From assembly GCF_022385335.1 (NCBI RefSeq), contig NZ_CP092431.1:8308001-8372000 (forward strand): a stretch of 64,000 bases of DNA. Reading direction: 5' to 3'. Every line of letters starts with the position of its first letter. Position 1 is the first letter of the stretch. This document shows positions 18,326 to 28,428 of the stretch, one piece after another. The notes beneath the pieces are model-generated. The model was not told the origin of the DNA. It was given only the letters and a program-made list of their open reading frames with translations, and made no database searches. A program made the translations under genes and the position numbers. The stretch comes from Streptomyces deccanensis. GTDB taxonomy: Bacteria; Actinomycetota; Actinomycetes; Streptomycetales; Streptomycetaceae.

Positions 18326-20005
18326 ATGTCGGCGAGGACGAGCGCCACGGAGGAGTTCCGGGCGGCCCGGGATTTCCTGCTGGCCCACCGCGAGGACTAC
18401 GCCACGGCCTACAAGGGTTTCGAGTGGCCCCGTCCCGAGTACTTCAACTGGGCGCTCGACTGGTTCGACGTGATCGCACGTGGGAACGACCGCACGGCTC
18501 TGCACATCGTGGAGGAGGACGGCACCGAGACCCGGCTGTCCTTCGCCGAGATGTCCGAACGGTCCTCGCGTGTCGCCAACTGGCTGCGGGACCGGGGTGT
18601 CCGCGCCGACGACCGCATCCTCGTGATGCTCGGCAACCAGGCGGAGTTGTGGGAGACCGCGCTCGCCGCGATGAAGCTGCGCGCCGTCGTCATCCCCGCG
18701 ACCCCGCTGCTCGGCCCCGTCGACCTGCGCGACCGGGTGGAGCGCGGCCGGGTCCGGCATGTGATCGTACGGGCCGAGGAGACGTCCAAGTTCGATGATG
18801 TGCCCGGCCGTTACACCCGCACCACGGTCGGCGGCACGGTCGACGGCTGGCGGCCCTACGAGCAGGCCTACGCGTCGCCCGCCCGCTTCGAGCCGAACGG
18901 CGCGACCAACGCCTCCGACCCGCTGATGCTGTACTTCACCTCCGGCACCACCGCCCGGCCCAAACTGGTCGAGCACACCCATGTGTCGTACCCGATCGGC
19001 CACTTGGCCACCATGTACTGGATCGGTCTGCGCCCCGGCGACGTCCACCTCAACATCTCCTCGCCCGGCTGGGCCAAGCACGCCTGGTCCAACCTCTTCG
19101 CCCCGTGGAACGCGGAGGCGACCGTCTTCCTCCACAACTACACCCGCTTCGACGCGAGCCGGCTGCTCGCGGAGATGGACCGCGCGCGCGTCACCACCTT
19201 CTGCGCCCCGCCCACTGTGTGGCGGATGCTCGTCCAGGCCGACCTGACCCGGCTGCGGACCCCGCCCCGCGAGGTCGTCGCCGCCGGGGAGCCCCTGAAC
19301 CCCGAGGTCATCGAGCAGGTCCGCCGCGCCTGGGGCGTCACCGTCCGGGACGGCTTCGGCCAGACCGAGACCGCCGTCCAGGTCGCCAACAGCCCCGGCC
19401 AGGAGCTGAAGACCGGGTCCATGGGCCGGCCCGGCCCCGGCTACAAGGTCGTCCTCCTCGACCCCGTCACGGGCGCCCCCGACGCCGACGAGGGCGAGAT
19501 CGCCCTCGACCTCTCCAACCGCCCCGTCGGCCTCATGACCGGCTACCACGGAGACCCCGACCGTACGGCGGAGGCCATGGCCGGCGGGTACTACCGCACC
19601 GGCGACATCGGCTCCCGGGACGCGGACGGCTACCTCACCTACGTGGGCCGCGCGGACGACGTGTTCAAGGCCAGCGACTACAAGATCAGCCCGTTCGAGC
19701 TGGAGAGCGCTCTGCTGGAGCACGACGCGGTCGCCGAGGCGGCCGTGGTGCCCGCGCCGGACGAGGTACGGCTCGCCGTGCCGAAGGCGTACATCGTGCT
19801 CGCGGCCGGCTGGGAGCCGGGCCCGGACACCGCGAAGGTGCTCTTCGAGCACTCCCGGACCGTCCTCGCCCCCTACAAGCGCCTGCGCCGCCTGGAGTTC
19901 GGAGACCTCCCGAAGACCGTCTCCGGCAAGATCCGCCGCATCGAGCTGCGCGAGGCCACGGCCGCGGGTTCCGACGCGGAGTACCGCGAGGAGGACTTCC
20001 GGTGA
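18326..20005 (+). CDS. AMP-forming acyl-CoA synthetase
   Basis: The 559-residue enzyme starts at an ATG with GAGGAGGA upstream. The P-loop motif of adenylating enzymes, YFTSGTTARPK, is near residue 205. The second signature DGFGQTET lies near 347, YRTGDIGSRDADGYL carries the conserved Asp, and the C-terminal lysine is in KTVSGKIRR. The layout matches medium-chain or benzoate-type acyl-CoA ligases, which activate a carboxylic acid with ATP and CoA. Its stop overlaps the next gene's start by four bases (GTGA), so the two are translationally coupled. The substrate is not readable. Confidence 0.92.
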   Translation: MSARTSATEEFRAARDFLLAHREDYATAYKGFEWPRPEYFNWALDWFDVIARGNDRTALHIVEEDGTETRLSFAEMSERSSRVANWLRDRGVRADDRILVMLGNQAELWETALAAMKLRAVVIPATPLLGPVDLRDRVERGRVRHVIVRAEETSKFDDVPGRYTRTTVGGTVDGWRPYEQAYASPARFEPNGATNASDPLMLYFTSGTTARPKLVEHTHVSYPIGHLATMYWIGLRPGDVHLNISSPGWAKHAWSNLFAPWNAEATVFLHNYTRFDASRLLAEMDRARVTTFCAPPTVWRMLVQADLTRLRTPPREVVAAGEPLNPEVIEQVRRAWGVTVRDGFGQTETAVQVANSPGQELKTGSMGRPGPGYKVVLLDPVTGAPDADEGEIALDLSNRPVGLMTGYHGDPDRTAEAMAGGYYRTGDIGSRDADGYLTYVGRADDVFKASDYKISPFELESALLEHDAVAEAAVVPAPDEVRLAVPKAYIVLAAGWEPGPDTAKVLFEHSRTVLAPYKRLRRLEFGDLPKTVSGKIRRIELREATAAGSDAEYREEDFR

Positions 20006-21591
20006 CGACCGCTTCGTACGCCCACGGGACCAGCGCGACCCCGCTGCTCGGCGACACCATCGGCGCCAACCTCGACCGGGCCGTCGCCGCCTGGCCGGAC
20101 CGTGAGGCGCTCGTCGACGTGCCGTCCGGGCGGCGCTGGACCTATGCCCAGTTCGCCGCCGACGTCGACCGGTTGGCGTACGCGCTGCTCGCGAGCGGCG
20201 TCGCCAAGGGAGACCGGGTGGGCATCTGGGCGGTCAACTGCCCCGAGTGGGTGCTCGTGCAGTACGCCACCGCCCGTATCGGCGCGATCATGGTGAACAT
20301 CAACCCGGCCTACCGCACCCACGAGGTCGAGTACGTCCTCAAGCAGGCCGGGATCTCGTTCCTGTTCGCTTCCCTCCGCCACAAGACGAGCGACTACCGG
20401 TCCATGATCGAGCAAGTGCGGTCCCGTTGCCCGGAGTTGCGGGAGACCGTCTACTTCGACGACCCCGGCTGGGACGCGCTGCTCGCGCGCGGGACGCCGG
20501 TGCCGTACGAGGACCTGTCCTGCGACGACCCGATCAACATCCAGTACACCTCGGGCACCACGGGCTTCCCCAAGGGGGCGACCCTCTCCCACCACAACAT
20601 CCTCAACAACGGTTATTTCGTAGGGGAGTTGCTCGGCTACGACGAGCAGGACCGGATCTGTGTGCCCGTGCCCTTCTACCACTGTTTCGGCATGGTGATG
20701 GGCAACCTCGCGGCCACCTCGCACGGCGCCTGCGTCGTCATCCCGGCGCCCTCCTTCGACCCGAAGGCCACCCTGGAGGCCGTCCAGCAGGAGCGCTGCA
20801 CCTCCCTGTACGGCGTACCGACCATGTTCATCGCGGAGTTGAACCTCCCCGACTTCGCCGCGTACGACCTCTCCTCCCTGCGCACCGGGATCATGGCCGG
20901 CTCGCCCTGCCCGGTGGAGGTGATGAAGCGGGTGGTCGCCGAGATGCACATGACGGAGGTCTCGATCTGTTACGGCATGACCGAGACCTCGCCCGTGTCC
21001 ACCCAGACCCGGCGCGACGACGACCTGGCCCACCGCACCGGCACCGTCGGACGCGTCCTGCCGCACATCGAGGTGAAGATCGTCGACCCGGCGACGGGAG
21101 TGACACAACCGCGCGGCAGCGCAGGGGAGTTGTGCACCCGCGGCTACAGCGTGATGCTCGGCTACTGGGAGGAGCCGGAGAAGACCGCCGAGGCCGTCGA
21201 CGCGGGGCGGTGGATGCACACCGGGGACCTGGCGACGATGCGCGAGGACGGCTACGTCGAGATCGTCGGCCGGATCAAGGACATGATCATCCGAGGTGGC
21301 GAGAACATCTACCCGCGCGAGATCGAGGAGTTCCTGTACGGCCACCCGAAGATCGCCGACGTCCAGGTGGTGGGCGTGCCGCACGAGCGGTACGGCGAGG
21401 AGGTGCTCGCCTGCGTCATCCCGCGCGAGAGCGCGGAACCGCCCACGCTGGAGGAGCTACGGGCCTACTGCGACGGGCGGTTGGCGCACTACAAGATCCC
21501 GAGCGCGCTGCGCATCCTGGACGCCTTCCCGATGACGGTGTCGGGGAAGGTGCGGAAGATCGAGCTGCGGGAGCGGTACACCGCCGGGTGA
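20002..21591 (+). CDS. AMP-forming fatty acid-CoA ligase (FadD-like)
   Basis: The GTG at 20002 overlaps the upstream stop (GTGA) and is preceded by GAGGAG. The protein has 529 residues. The adenylation motif is YTSGTTGFPKG near residue 183, followed by ICYGMTETSPV near 322, MHTGDLATMREDGYV, the hinge GRIKDMIIRGGENIYP, and the C-terminal catalytic lysine in MTVSGKVRK. Substrate-loading motifs resemble FadD and acyl-CoA synthetases of fatty acid degradation. With the upstream ligase it forms a two-gene operon, presumably handling related carboxylic acids. Confidence 0.92.
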   Translation: MTTASYAHGTSATPLLGDTIGANLDRAVAAWPDREALVDVPSGRRWTYAQFAADVDRLAYALLASGVAKGDRVGIWAVNCPEWVLVQYATARIGAIMVNINPAYRTHEVEYVLKQAGISFLFASLRHKTSDYRSMIEQVRSRCPELRETVYFDDPGWDALLARGTPVPYEDLSCDDPINIQYTSGTTGFPKGATLSHHNILNNGYFVGELLGYDEQDRICVPVPFYHCFGMVMGNLAATSHGACVVIPAPSFDPKATLEAVQQERCTSLYGVPTMFIAELNLPDFAAYDLSSLRTGIMAGSPCPVEVMKRVVAEMHMTEVSICYGMTETSPVSTQTRRDDDLAHRTGTVGRVLPHIEVKIVDPATGVTQPRGSAGELCTRGYSVMLGYWEEPEKTAEAVDAGRWMHTGDLATMREDGYVEIVGRIKDMIIRGGENIYPREIEEFLYGHPKIADVQVVGVPHERYGEEVLACVIPRESAEPPTLEELRAYCDGRLAHYKIPSALRILDAFPMTVSGKVRKIELRERYTAG

Positions 21592-21603
21592 CGGCGAACC
21601 ACA

Positions 21604-22308
21604 TCAGATGCCGGCCCCGGTCGCGACCAGGTCCGTCGCCGCGCGGTTCACCGGCTGCGGGGTGCCCGTGAGATCCAGGACGAACAGGGAGACGCCCAGG
21701 CCGTCGGCGCGGTCGCGGGCGTCGTCCGTGTACCCGGCGAGGGAGAAGTAGACGCAGTCGGTGGACTCCGTCATGGCGGTCAGCCACAGGCACTCGACGT
21801 CGCGCAGCGAGGCCGGGCGCACCGAGGGGTCCACCTGGGCCAGGACGCCCCGCGCGGCGAGCCCGATCCCCGAGGGCTGGCGCTGGTCGGCGCGGCGGAT
21901 GTCGTGGTAGCCCAGCCAGCGCAGATAGAGGGCGACGGCGGTGACCGCGTCGCGGGCCGTGCGGATGGTGACGGGCCGGAAGGTCGCCCGGGGGGCGGTG
22001 GGCGCCCCGGTCGTGCCCACGGCGCCGGCCGGGCCCAGCGGCCGTAGGGAGCCGGCCACCGGCACGCGTAGCACGGTCCCGCAGGAGCAGCCCAGCTCCG
22101 GGTGGGGCCACTGGTCGGCGCGACCGCAGTTCCCGCAGCGGACGGTGACCCAGTCCTCGTCCCAGGTGCGGTGGGTGACCGAGGTGGGGGCGGCGCGGTG
22201 GTTCAGGGCCGGGGCGACCGGGGTGCCGCACACGCAGGGGTAGGCCGGGGCCGCGAACTGATGCTCCCGCCCGCAGTCCGGGCACCGCACCGCCATGCTC
22301 TCGCTCAT
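21604..22308 (-). CDS. Double zinc-ribbon protein with a restriction-endonuclease-like domain
   Basis: The first 80 residues carry two zinc ribbons: CPDCGREHQF...CVCG and CGNCGRADQW...CSCG. After a Pro/Ala linker the C-terminal 110 residues look like the Mrr/PD-(D/E)XK fold (AVALYLRWLGYHDIR, then VLAQVDPSVRPAS, then VYFSLAGYTDDARDRADGLG). In active Mrr-type nucleases the middle strand is QxK; here it is QVD, so catalytic activity is doubtful. It converges on the ligase operon only 12 bases from its end. The assignment rests on motif reading. Confidence 0.6.
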   Translation of the reverse strand: MSESMAVRCPDCGREHQFAAPAYPCVCGTPVAPALNHRAAPTSVTHRTWDEDWVTVRCGNCGRADQWPHPELGCSCGTVLRVPVAGSLRPLGPAGAVGTTGAPTAPRATFRPVTIRTARDAVTAVALYLRWLGYHDIRRADQRQPSGIGLAARGVLAQVDPSVRPASLRDVECLWLTAMTESTDCVYFSLAGYTDDARDRADGLGVSLFVLDLTGTPQPVNRAATDLVATGAGI

Positions 22309-22463
22309 GCTCCCCACCCCACCGCCGTGCCCCGTCGAAAACGCCTCCTCATCGTCCTCCAGGCAGGGCCTCTCCGGCAGGGAAACACCCCGACAGGGCC
22401 CGCTGGATTCCACGGACCACGCCCTTGACGCTCCTGGACCCGCCCCCTACATTGCTTCCAGAT

Positions 22464-22491
22464 AGCAGAAAATACTTTCCGCAATGTGGAA
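22464..22491 (+). promoter_or_regulatory. Bipartite operator upstream of gcl
   Basis: AGCAGAAAATA (22464-22474) is followed after two bases by the near-perfect palindrome TTCCGCAATGTGGAA (22477-22491). The same two-part arrangement with identical spacing lies upstream of hyi (27240-27267, opposite strand). AllR, an IclR-family repressor, is known to control allantoin and glyoxylate genes in S. coelicolor; it is the likely binder here, by inference. Confidence 0.75.
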
Positions 22492-22587
22492 TAGAAGTGG
22501 CTGCGGAAAGCACACTGACGAGATCACGGAAGTGCTCACCGCGGGGCGCCGGTGGCGCGAGTCCGGCAGCTGAAGCAGGAGTACGCA

Positions 22588-24372
<1,785 letters not shown>

Positions 24373-24497
24373 CGGTCGCGAGACGGAAGGAGCCGGCGGT
24401 GGCGCGTGGTCCATCGCCGGCTCCACCGGCGTCAGCGCGTGGTCGACGTCGGCTCCACCGTCGTCGGAGGGGCGGCTCGTCCGAGGGCACGGGAAAG

Positions 24498-24565
24498 GGG
24501 AGGCCCTGCTCCAGCGCGACCTCGCATGATGCGAGCCGCTTTGTCGCGCTGGAGCAGGGCCTCCC
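24498..24565. repeat. Long perfect inverted repeat with a second palindrome in its loop
   Basis: Bases 24498-24520 are perfectly complementary to 24543-24565 (23-bp arms, containing CCCTGCTCCAGCGCGAC). The loop holds its own perfect palindrome, CTCGCATGATGCGAG (24521-24535). It lies 125 bases after gcl. It could be a strong terminator, a protein-binding cruciform or a miniature mobile element; no U-tract follows. Confidence 0.7.
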
Positions 24566-24570
24566 TGCTT

Positions 24571-24701
24571 CCCCGGTTCACCCCCGATCCCCGGGCCCCC
24601 GTTTTCCCCGTTCCCCCGTTCCTGTGCTCCCTTGCTTCCCCCGATGGGTTCCCCCGTTGTTCCCCCGTGCCCCTGTTTCCCCCGTGGGGCTGTTCCCCCG
24701 T
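24571..24701. repeat. Pyrimidine-rich tract with repeated TTCCCCCGT units
   Basis: The top strand is almost entirely C and T, with about seven imperfect copies of TTCCCCCGT spaced 8-20 bases apart. Units are irregular, so it is not a CRISPR or a true tandem array. No convincing gene lies between 24373 and 25346; apart from the listed repeats and hairpins I see nothing in that gap. Confidence 0.5.
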
Positions 24702-24734
24702 CGAGGCCCGCCGCCCCCGTGCCGGCGGGCCTCG
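24702..24734. terminator. GC-rich hairpin
   Basis: CGAGGCCCGCCG (24702-24713) pairs perfectly with CGGCGGGCCTCG (24723-24734) around a nine-base loop. It is typical of Streptomyces terminators, and it follows the pyrimidine tract downstream of gcl. Confidence 0.6.
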
Positions 24735-24817
24735 TGTGACGAGAATGTGCCCTGCCCCAGGGGTAGTTGAAGCCCCCATGCAGGGTTTCAGAGGTTGATT
24801 TGAGGGTTCCGTAGACG

Positions 24818-24839
24818 GCCTACGCACCCTTGCGTAGGC
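24818..24839. repeat. Short perfect hairpin
   Basis: GCCTACGCA pairs with TGCGTAGGC around CCCT. It lies in a non-coding stretch; the role is unknown (terminator or protein-binding site). Confidence 0.4.
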
Positions 24840-25100
24840 AGGGGCGTGGAGTGGACGCGGCCGGGTGATCACTGGGCGTCGACGGGTCGGACCGCGGCGG
24901 CCGCGCGGCACCGGTTCCGTGTCCCTCACGTCGAGACGCGGGCCGGGGCCTTCACCACCGCACTGGCGCGCGACGCCGCCGCGGTCCGTGCCCTGCCCGC
25001 GCGTGACCGACGCTCACCCCTCATCCGGGTCGGTCGGAAACGGTCGCGGGCGGTGCGTCCGGTGGCTGATGGGTGTCCACCAGGGACCGGACGCCGATCG

Positions 25101-25134
25101 GGGGATGGAAGAGGATGGAAGAGGATGGAAGAAG
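25101..25134. repeat. Three-copy 10-bp tandem repeat
   Basis: Units GGGGATGGAA, GAGGATGGAA and GAGGATGGAA follow one another, then a partial copy. It is in non-coding sequence and probably arose by replication slippage. Confidence 0.55.
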
Positions 25135-25346
25135 TCGATCGCCGGGGTGGAGAGGTCGGCACACCCGTCGGCGACGGCCCGAGCTTCACCCACCGTCGAG
25201 AGTCGTACGAACATCGCGAGGGGCCCGCCGACGACCCTGAGGAAGTCGGCGTACCCGGGACGGCGGTTCCGGCCCGCGGCGGCACCTGGGCGCGACAGGA
25301 CAGATGTCGGCGCCGCCGCGGACCGGAAGTTCGGTGAGGTGTCGCC

Positions 25347-26237
25347 TCAGACCTGGGCGCCGGAGAGGCGTTCCACGGCCCGCAGCAGGGCTGAGTGGTC
25401 GAGGCCGGCGTCGCCCTGGGCGCGCAGCGAGCCGACCAGTTGGGCCACCACGGCGCCGACCGGCAGGGCGGCTCCCACGGTGCGGGCGGCGTCGGTGACG
25501 ATGCCCATGTCCTTGTGGTGCAGGTCGATGCGGAAGCCCGGCTCGAAGTCCCGGTTCAGGAAGTTGTCCTTCTTCCGGGTCAGCACGGTCGACCCCGCGA
25601 GGCCGCCGTTCAGCACGTCGAGCGCCGCCCTCAGGTCGACGCCGGACTTCTGCAGGAAGACCACGGCCTCGGCGCACGCCTGGATGTTCACGGCGACGAT
25701 CAGCTGGTTCGCGGCCTTCACGGTCTGCCCCGCGCCGTGCGGACCGCACAGCACGATCGTCCTCCCGAGCGCCTCGAAGAGCGGCTCGGCTTCGTCGAAG
25801 TCGGCTTGCTCGCCGCCGACCATGATGGACAGCACGGCCTCGACGGCGCCCGCCTCTCCTCCGGAGACCGGGGCGTCGAGCACCCGGATGCCCTTCTCCT
25901 TCGCGGCCCTCGCCAGGTCGACGGAGGTCTGCGGGGTGATGGACGACATGTCGATCAGCAGGGCGCCGGGCCGGGCGTGGGCCAGGATGCCGTTGGGGCC
26001 GTACGCGACGGCCTCGACCTGCGGGGAGGCGGGCACCATCGTGATGACGACGTCGGCGTCGCGCACGGCCTCGGCGACCGACGCCGCAGCGGTCCCGCCG
26101 GCGGCGGTCAGCCGGTCCAGCTTGTCCTGCTCCAGCGTGAAGCCCGTGACGTCGTAACCCGCCTTGATCAGGTTCTCGGACATGGGGGAGCCCATGATGC
26201 CGAGGCCTATCCACGCGACCTTGGGGAGATTGCTCAT
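25347..26237 (-). CDS. glxR: Tartronate semialdehyde reductase (2-hydroxy-3-oxopropionate reductase)
   Basis: The 296-residue protein belongs to the 3-hydroxyisobutyrate dehydrogenase family. The N-terminal dinucleotide-binding motif is IGLGIMGSPM (residues 10-19), the substrate-binding DAPVSGGEAGA is near 122, the catalytic lysine is in GAGQTVKAANQ near 175, and DLHHKDMGIV lies near the end. It reduces tartronate semialdehyde to glycerate with NAD(P)H, the step after Gcl. It is transcribed with hyi (about 100 bases between them), which places it in the glyoxylate set; distant 3-hydroxyisobutyrate dehydrogenase activity is less likely in this context. Confidence 0.93.
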   Translation of the reverse strand: MSNLPKVAWIGLGIMGSPMSENLIKAGYDVTGFTLEQDKLDRLTAAGGTAAASVAEAVRDADVVITMVPASPQVEAVAYGPNGILAHARPGALLIDMSSITPQTSVDLARAAKEKGIRVLDAPVSGGEAGAVEAVLSIMVGGEQADFDEAEPLFEALGRTIVLCGPHGAGQTVKAANQLIVAVNIQACAEAVVFLQKSGVDLRAALDVLNGGLAGSTVLTRKKDNFLNRDFEPGFRIDLHHKDMGIVTDAARTVGAALPVGAVVAQLVGSLRAQGDAGLDHSALLRAVERLSGAQV

Positions 26238-26336
26238 GGTGAGGGTGCCTCTCTGACTGCTCTGCTACGGCGGTGGGGTGGGCGCCCGGCGGGGGCGGCG
26301 CGCGGCGGCGGTCGGCGCCCGCCGGCGCGGTGGCGC

Positions 26337-27185
26337 TCAGCGCGCGGTGCTGGTCGCGCGGGCCTCGCGGGGGAGCCAGTCGAAGGCCTCGGCGCTCGGC
26401 CGGTCGCCCGGCTTGTACTCCAGGCCGACCAGACCCTCGTAACCCGCCTTGCCCAACTGGTCGAGGAGGTCCTCCAGCGGGACGGTGCCGGTGCCGGGAG
26501 CGCCGCGGCCTGGGCTGTCGGCGATCTGCACGTGCCCCGTGCCGCCGACGTGGTCGGCGATCACCCGCGGCAGGTCCTCGCCGTTCATGGACAGGTGGTA
26601 AAGGTCCATCAGGAAGCGCGCGTTGCCGAGGCCCGAGGCCTCGTTGACCCGGTCGACGACGGCGACGGCGGCCGGTGCGGACACCAGCGGGTAGAGCGGT
26701 GACTCCACCTCGTTCAGCGCCTCGACCAGCAGGACCGCGCCGATCCGGTCGGCGGCCCGCGCGGCCAGGACCAGGTTGTCCAGGGCGAGCGCGTCCTGCT
26801 CGGCCGGGTCCACGCCGGCGACACGGTTGCCGTACAGGGCGTTGAGTGCCGTGCAGCCGACGGACTCGGCGAACTCCGCGACCACGTCGACGTTGGCGCG
26901 GAAGCGCTCCGCCTCCTCGCCCGGGATCGACAACGCGCCCCGGTCCGGCCCCGGCAGCACTCCCGAGTAGAAGTTCAGCCCGGTCAGCCGGACGCCCGCG
27001 TCCTCCAACGAGGCCCGCAGGGCGTCGAGTTCGGACCGAGGGGGCGTGGGGGAGTCGACCCAGGGCCACCACAGCTCGGCCGCGGTGAAGCCGGCCGCGG
27101 CGGCGGCCGCGGGGCGCTCCAGGAGCGGGAGTTCCGTGAAGAGGATCGACAGGTTGACGGTGTAGCGCTGCTCCGTGAATCCCAT
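26337..27185 (-). CDS. hyi: Hydroxypyruvate isomerase
   Basis: The 282-residue protein has a TIM-barrel fold of the xylose isomerase-like group: MGFTEQRYTVNLSILFTE at the start, AAELWWPW, VLLVEALNEVESPLYP with a metal-binding Glu, FLMDLYHLSMNGEDLP, HVQIADSPGRGAPGTG and GLVGLEYKPG. Hyi interconverts hydroxypyruvate and tartronate semialdehyde. I chose the ATG at 27185, where the conserved start begins; the frame is open to 27239. The operator described at 27240-27267 lies just upstream. It is followed by glxR. Confidence 0.93.
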   Translation of the reverse strand: MGFTEQRYTVNLSILFTELPLLERPAAAAAAGFTAAELWWPWVDSPTPPRSELDALRASLEDAGVRLTGLNFYSGVLPGPDRGALSIPGEEAERFRANVDVVAEFAESVGCTALNALYGNRVAGVDPAEQDALALDNLVLAARAADRIGAVLLVEALNEVESPLYPLVSAPAAVAVVDRVNEASGLGNARFLMDLYHLSMNGEDLPRVIADHVGGTGHVQIADSPGRGAPGTGTVPLEDLLDQLGKAGYEGLVGLEYKPGDRPSAEAFDWLPREARATSTAR

Positions 27186-27239
27186 GGGGCCTCGGACGCT
27201 CCCTTCCGCGCACTCTCCGGATCTCCGGATAGTCATCAA

Positions 27240-27267
27240 TTCCGTATTACGGAATCTATTTTCTGCT
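27240..27267 (-). promoter_or_regulatory. Bipartite operator upstream of hyi-glxR
   Basis: TTCCGTATTACGGAA (27240-27254) is a perfect palindrome. Two bases beyond it, TATTTTCTGCT (27257-27267) is the complement of the AGCAGAAAATA element at gcl. Order and spacing are identical to the gcl site when read towards the gene. This supports shared control by one regulator, probably AllR-like. Confidence 0.78.
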
Positions 27268-27429
27268 TAACGGAAGCCTGCCGCCGGTGGTCGGAGCTTG
27301 TCAAGAGGGCTCGGTGGAAAACGGCGCCGCGCGTCAGGTTGTGCCCGTGCGATTGAGAGTGGAGTGCTGTGACGCGGCTCTGACCTGCGGGAACGCGCCC
27401 TGACCCGTGCTGACCTGCAGAAACGCCCC

Positions 27430-27650
27430 TCACCCGTTCTCGTCACTTCGCAGCGTTTTCCAGGTGTGTGTGCCCTGGATGTGCCCTGTGGGAGGTGGGT
27501 GAGGGGGTGGTCTGTAGGGCCGGAAGCCGTCGGTCGGCAACAGGGGGCCGTCGACTGCGGGCACCGGGTCCTTCGGGTCGTAGGTGAACTCCTCGGGCTG
27601 CTCGGCGGCGGACGGTGGTTCAGGGGTCAGGCGTCCGTCCGAGCGGAGGT
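27430..27650 (-). pseudogene. Possible relic of a CocE/NonD-type hydrolase
   Basis: The minus strand contains DGRLTPEPPSAAEQPEEFTY followed by DPKDPVPAVDGP, a pattern found in CocE/NonD acyl esterases (YDPxDPVP). The flanking sequence on both sides does not fit the family, and the frame ends at 27430. The relic lies just outside the IS21 left end, so insertion or a linked deletion may have removed the rest. Confidence 0.4.
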
Positions 27651-27793
27651 GGACTCCGTGTCGACGGCCCGCGCCAGGGGCCATTGCGTCTCCTTGCGCC
27701 ACTGGGGTGGCCGGCTCGTCCGGTCCTGCTGGGCGTGGTTGCGCGGTTTGGGCCCATGTCTCCACTCCGGCGAGCGTGGTGGAGCTGGATGCG

Positions 27794-27799
27794 GCCGGT
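27794..27799. repeat. Left target-site duplication of the IS21 element
   Basis: GCCGGT directly precedes the left terminal repeat; the same six bases follow the right end at 38467-38472. Confidence 0.75.
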
Positions 27800-27825
27800 T
27801 GTCTGTAAGCACTTGTTTTGGCCCC
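27800..27825. repeat. Left terminal inverted repeat of IS21 element
   Basis: It begins TGTCTGTAAGCACTTG and continues TTTTGGCCCC. It matches the complement of 38441-38466 at most positions. Confidence 0.82.
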
Positions 27826-28105
27826 AGTGGCGGGCTGGAGGGGGCGTGTATTGGTGTGATTCACGCCCGTGTAGCAAGGTGATTTGGCCCCACTTCGATC
27901 GGGTGGTTCCACTGGCCTGGACGGGGGGTGGTCACGGTAGTTTTGAAGCCTCGGTGGACCTCCGTCAGCGCGCCCCCGACAGGTGCGTGGAGGGTTGCCG
28001 ACCCGACTCGACTCAGGCCGCGGACCGCCCAGTGTCCGCGGCGGCTGGACGAGAGCGGGCGATGGTGCGGTCGGCACTGGGACTTGACGGCCGGGCCCGA
28101 AATGG

Positions 28106-28141
28106 CTGCGGCCGGCCTCCCGCAAGGGAGGCCGGCCGCAG
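28106..28141. terminator. 16-bp perfect hairpin after istB
   Basis: CTGCGGCCGGCCTCCC (28106-28121) pairs perfectly with 28126-28141 around GCAA, 14 bases beyond the istB stop on the minus strand. The GNRA-like loop and stem length fit an intrinsic terminator. The rest of 27826-28105 holds no recognisable gene. Confidence 0.75.
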
Positions 28142-28154
28142 TTGTCCAGGCGGG

Positions 28155-28289
28155 TCAGCGACGGCGTTTCCGCTGGCTCTGGGCGAAACGGTAGGACTGG
28201 GTGCCGGTCTCGACGATGTGCGCGTTGAACGTGACCCGGTCGACGATCGCCGTGCAGAGGCGGGGATCGGTGAAGGTCTGCTTCCATTC
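28155..28289 (-). pseudogene. istB: istB, 3' part (separated by insertion)
   Basis: It encodes EWKQTFTDPRLCTAIVDRVT and HIVETGTQSYRFAQSQ, the C-terminal end of the IS21 ATP-binding helper. Joined to the 5' part ending SNAPFS at 31948, it recreates the family's SNAPFSEW junction exactly. It has no start of its own. Confidence 0.85.
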
Positions 28290-28428
28290 ATCTGGGGCTG
28301 GCATTTGTTCCCTCACACGGGTTGCCGCTGCCACCTGGCCGTTTCCCGTTCCTGCGGTCCTCGTTGGTTCTCGCGGTAGCAGCCTGGTTTTCAAGGTGCT
28401 GCCTTGACCGTTCAGGTGCGAGGAAGGT

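Noticed and set aside
18278..19852. 524-codon minus-strand open frame
   Set aside because: Antisense to the first acyl-CoA synthetase; composition is typical of a shadow frame.
24571..24720. Repeated TTCCCCCGT units considered as a CRISPR-like array
   Set aside because: Units are too short and irregularly spaced, and no cas genes are present.
24865..25340. Several open frames in the gap between gcl and glxR
   Set aside because: Frames on both strands are Arg/Pro/Gly-rich, overlap each other and show no motif or ribosome site; I treat the gap as non-coding.
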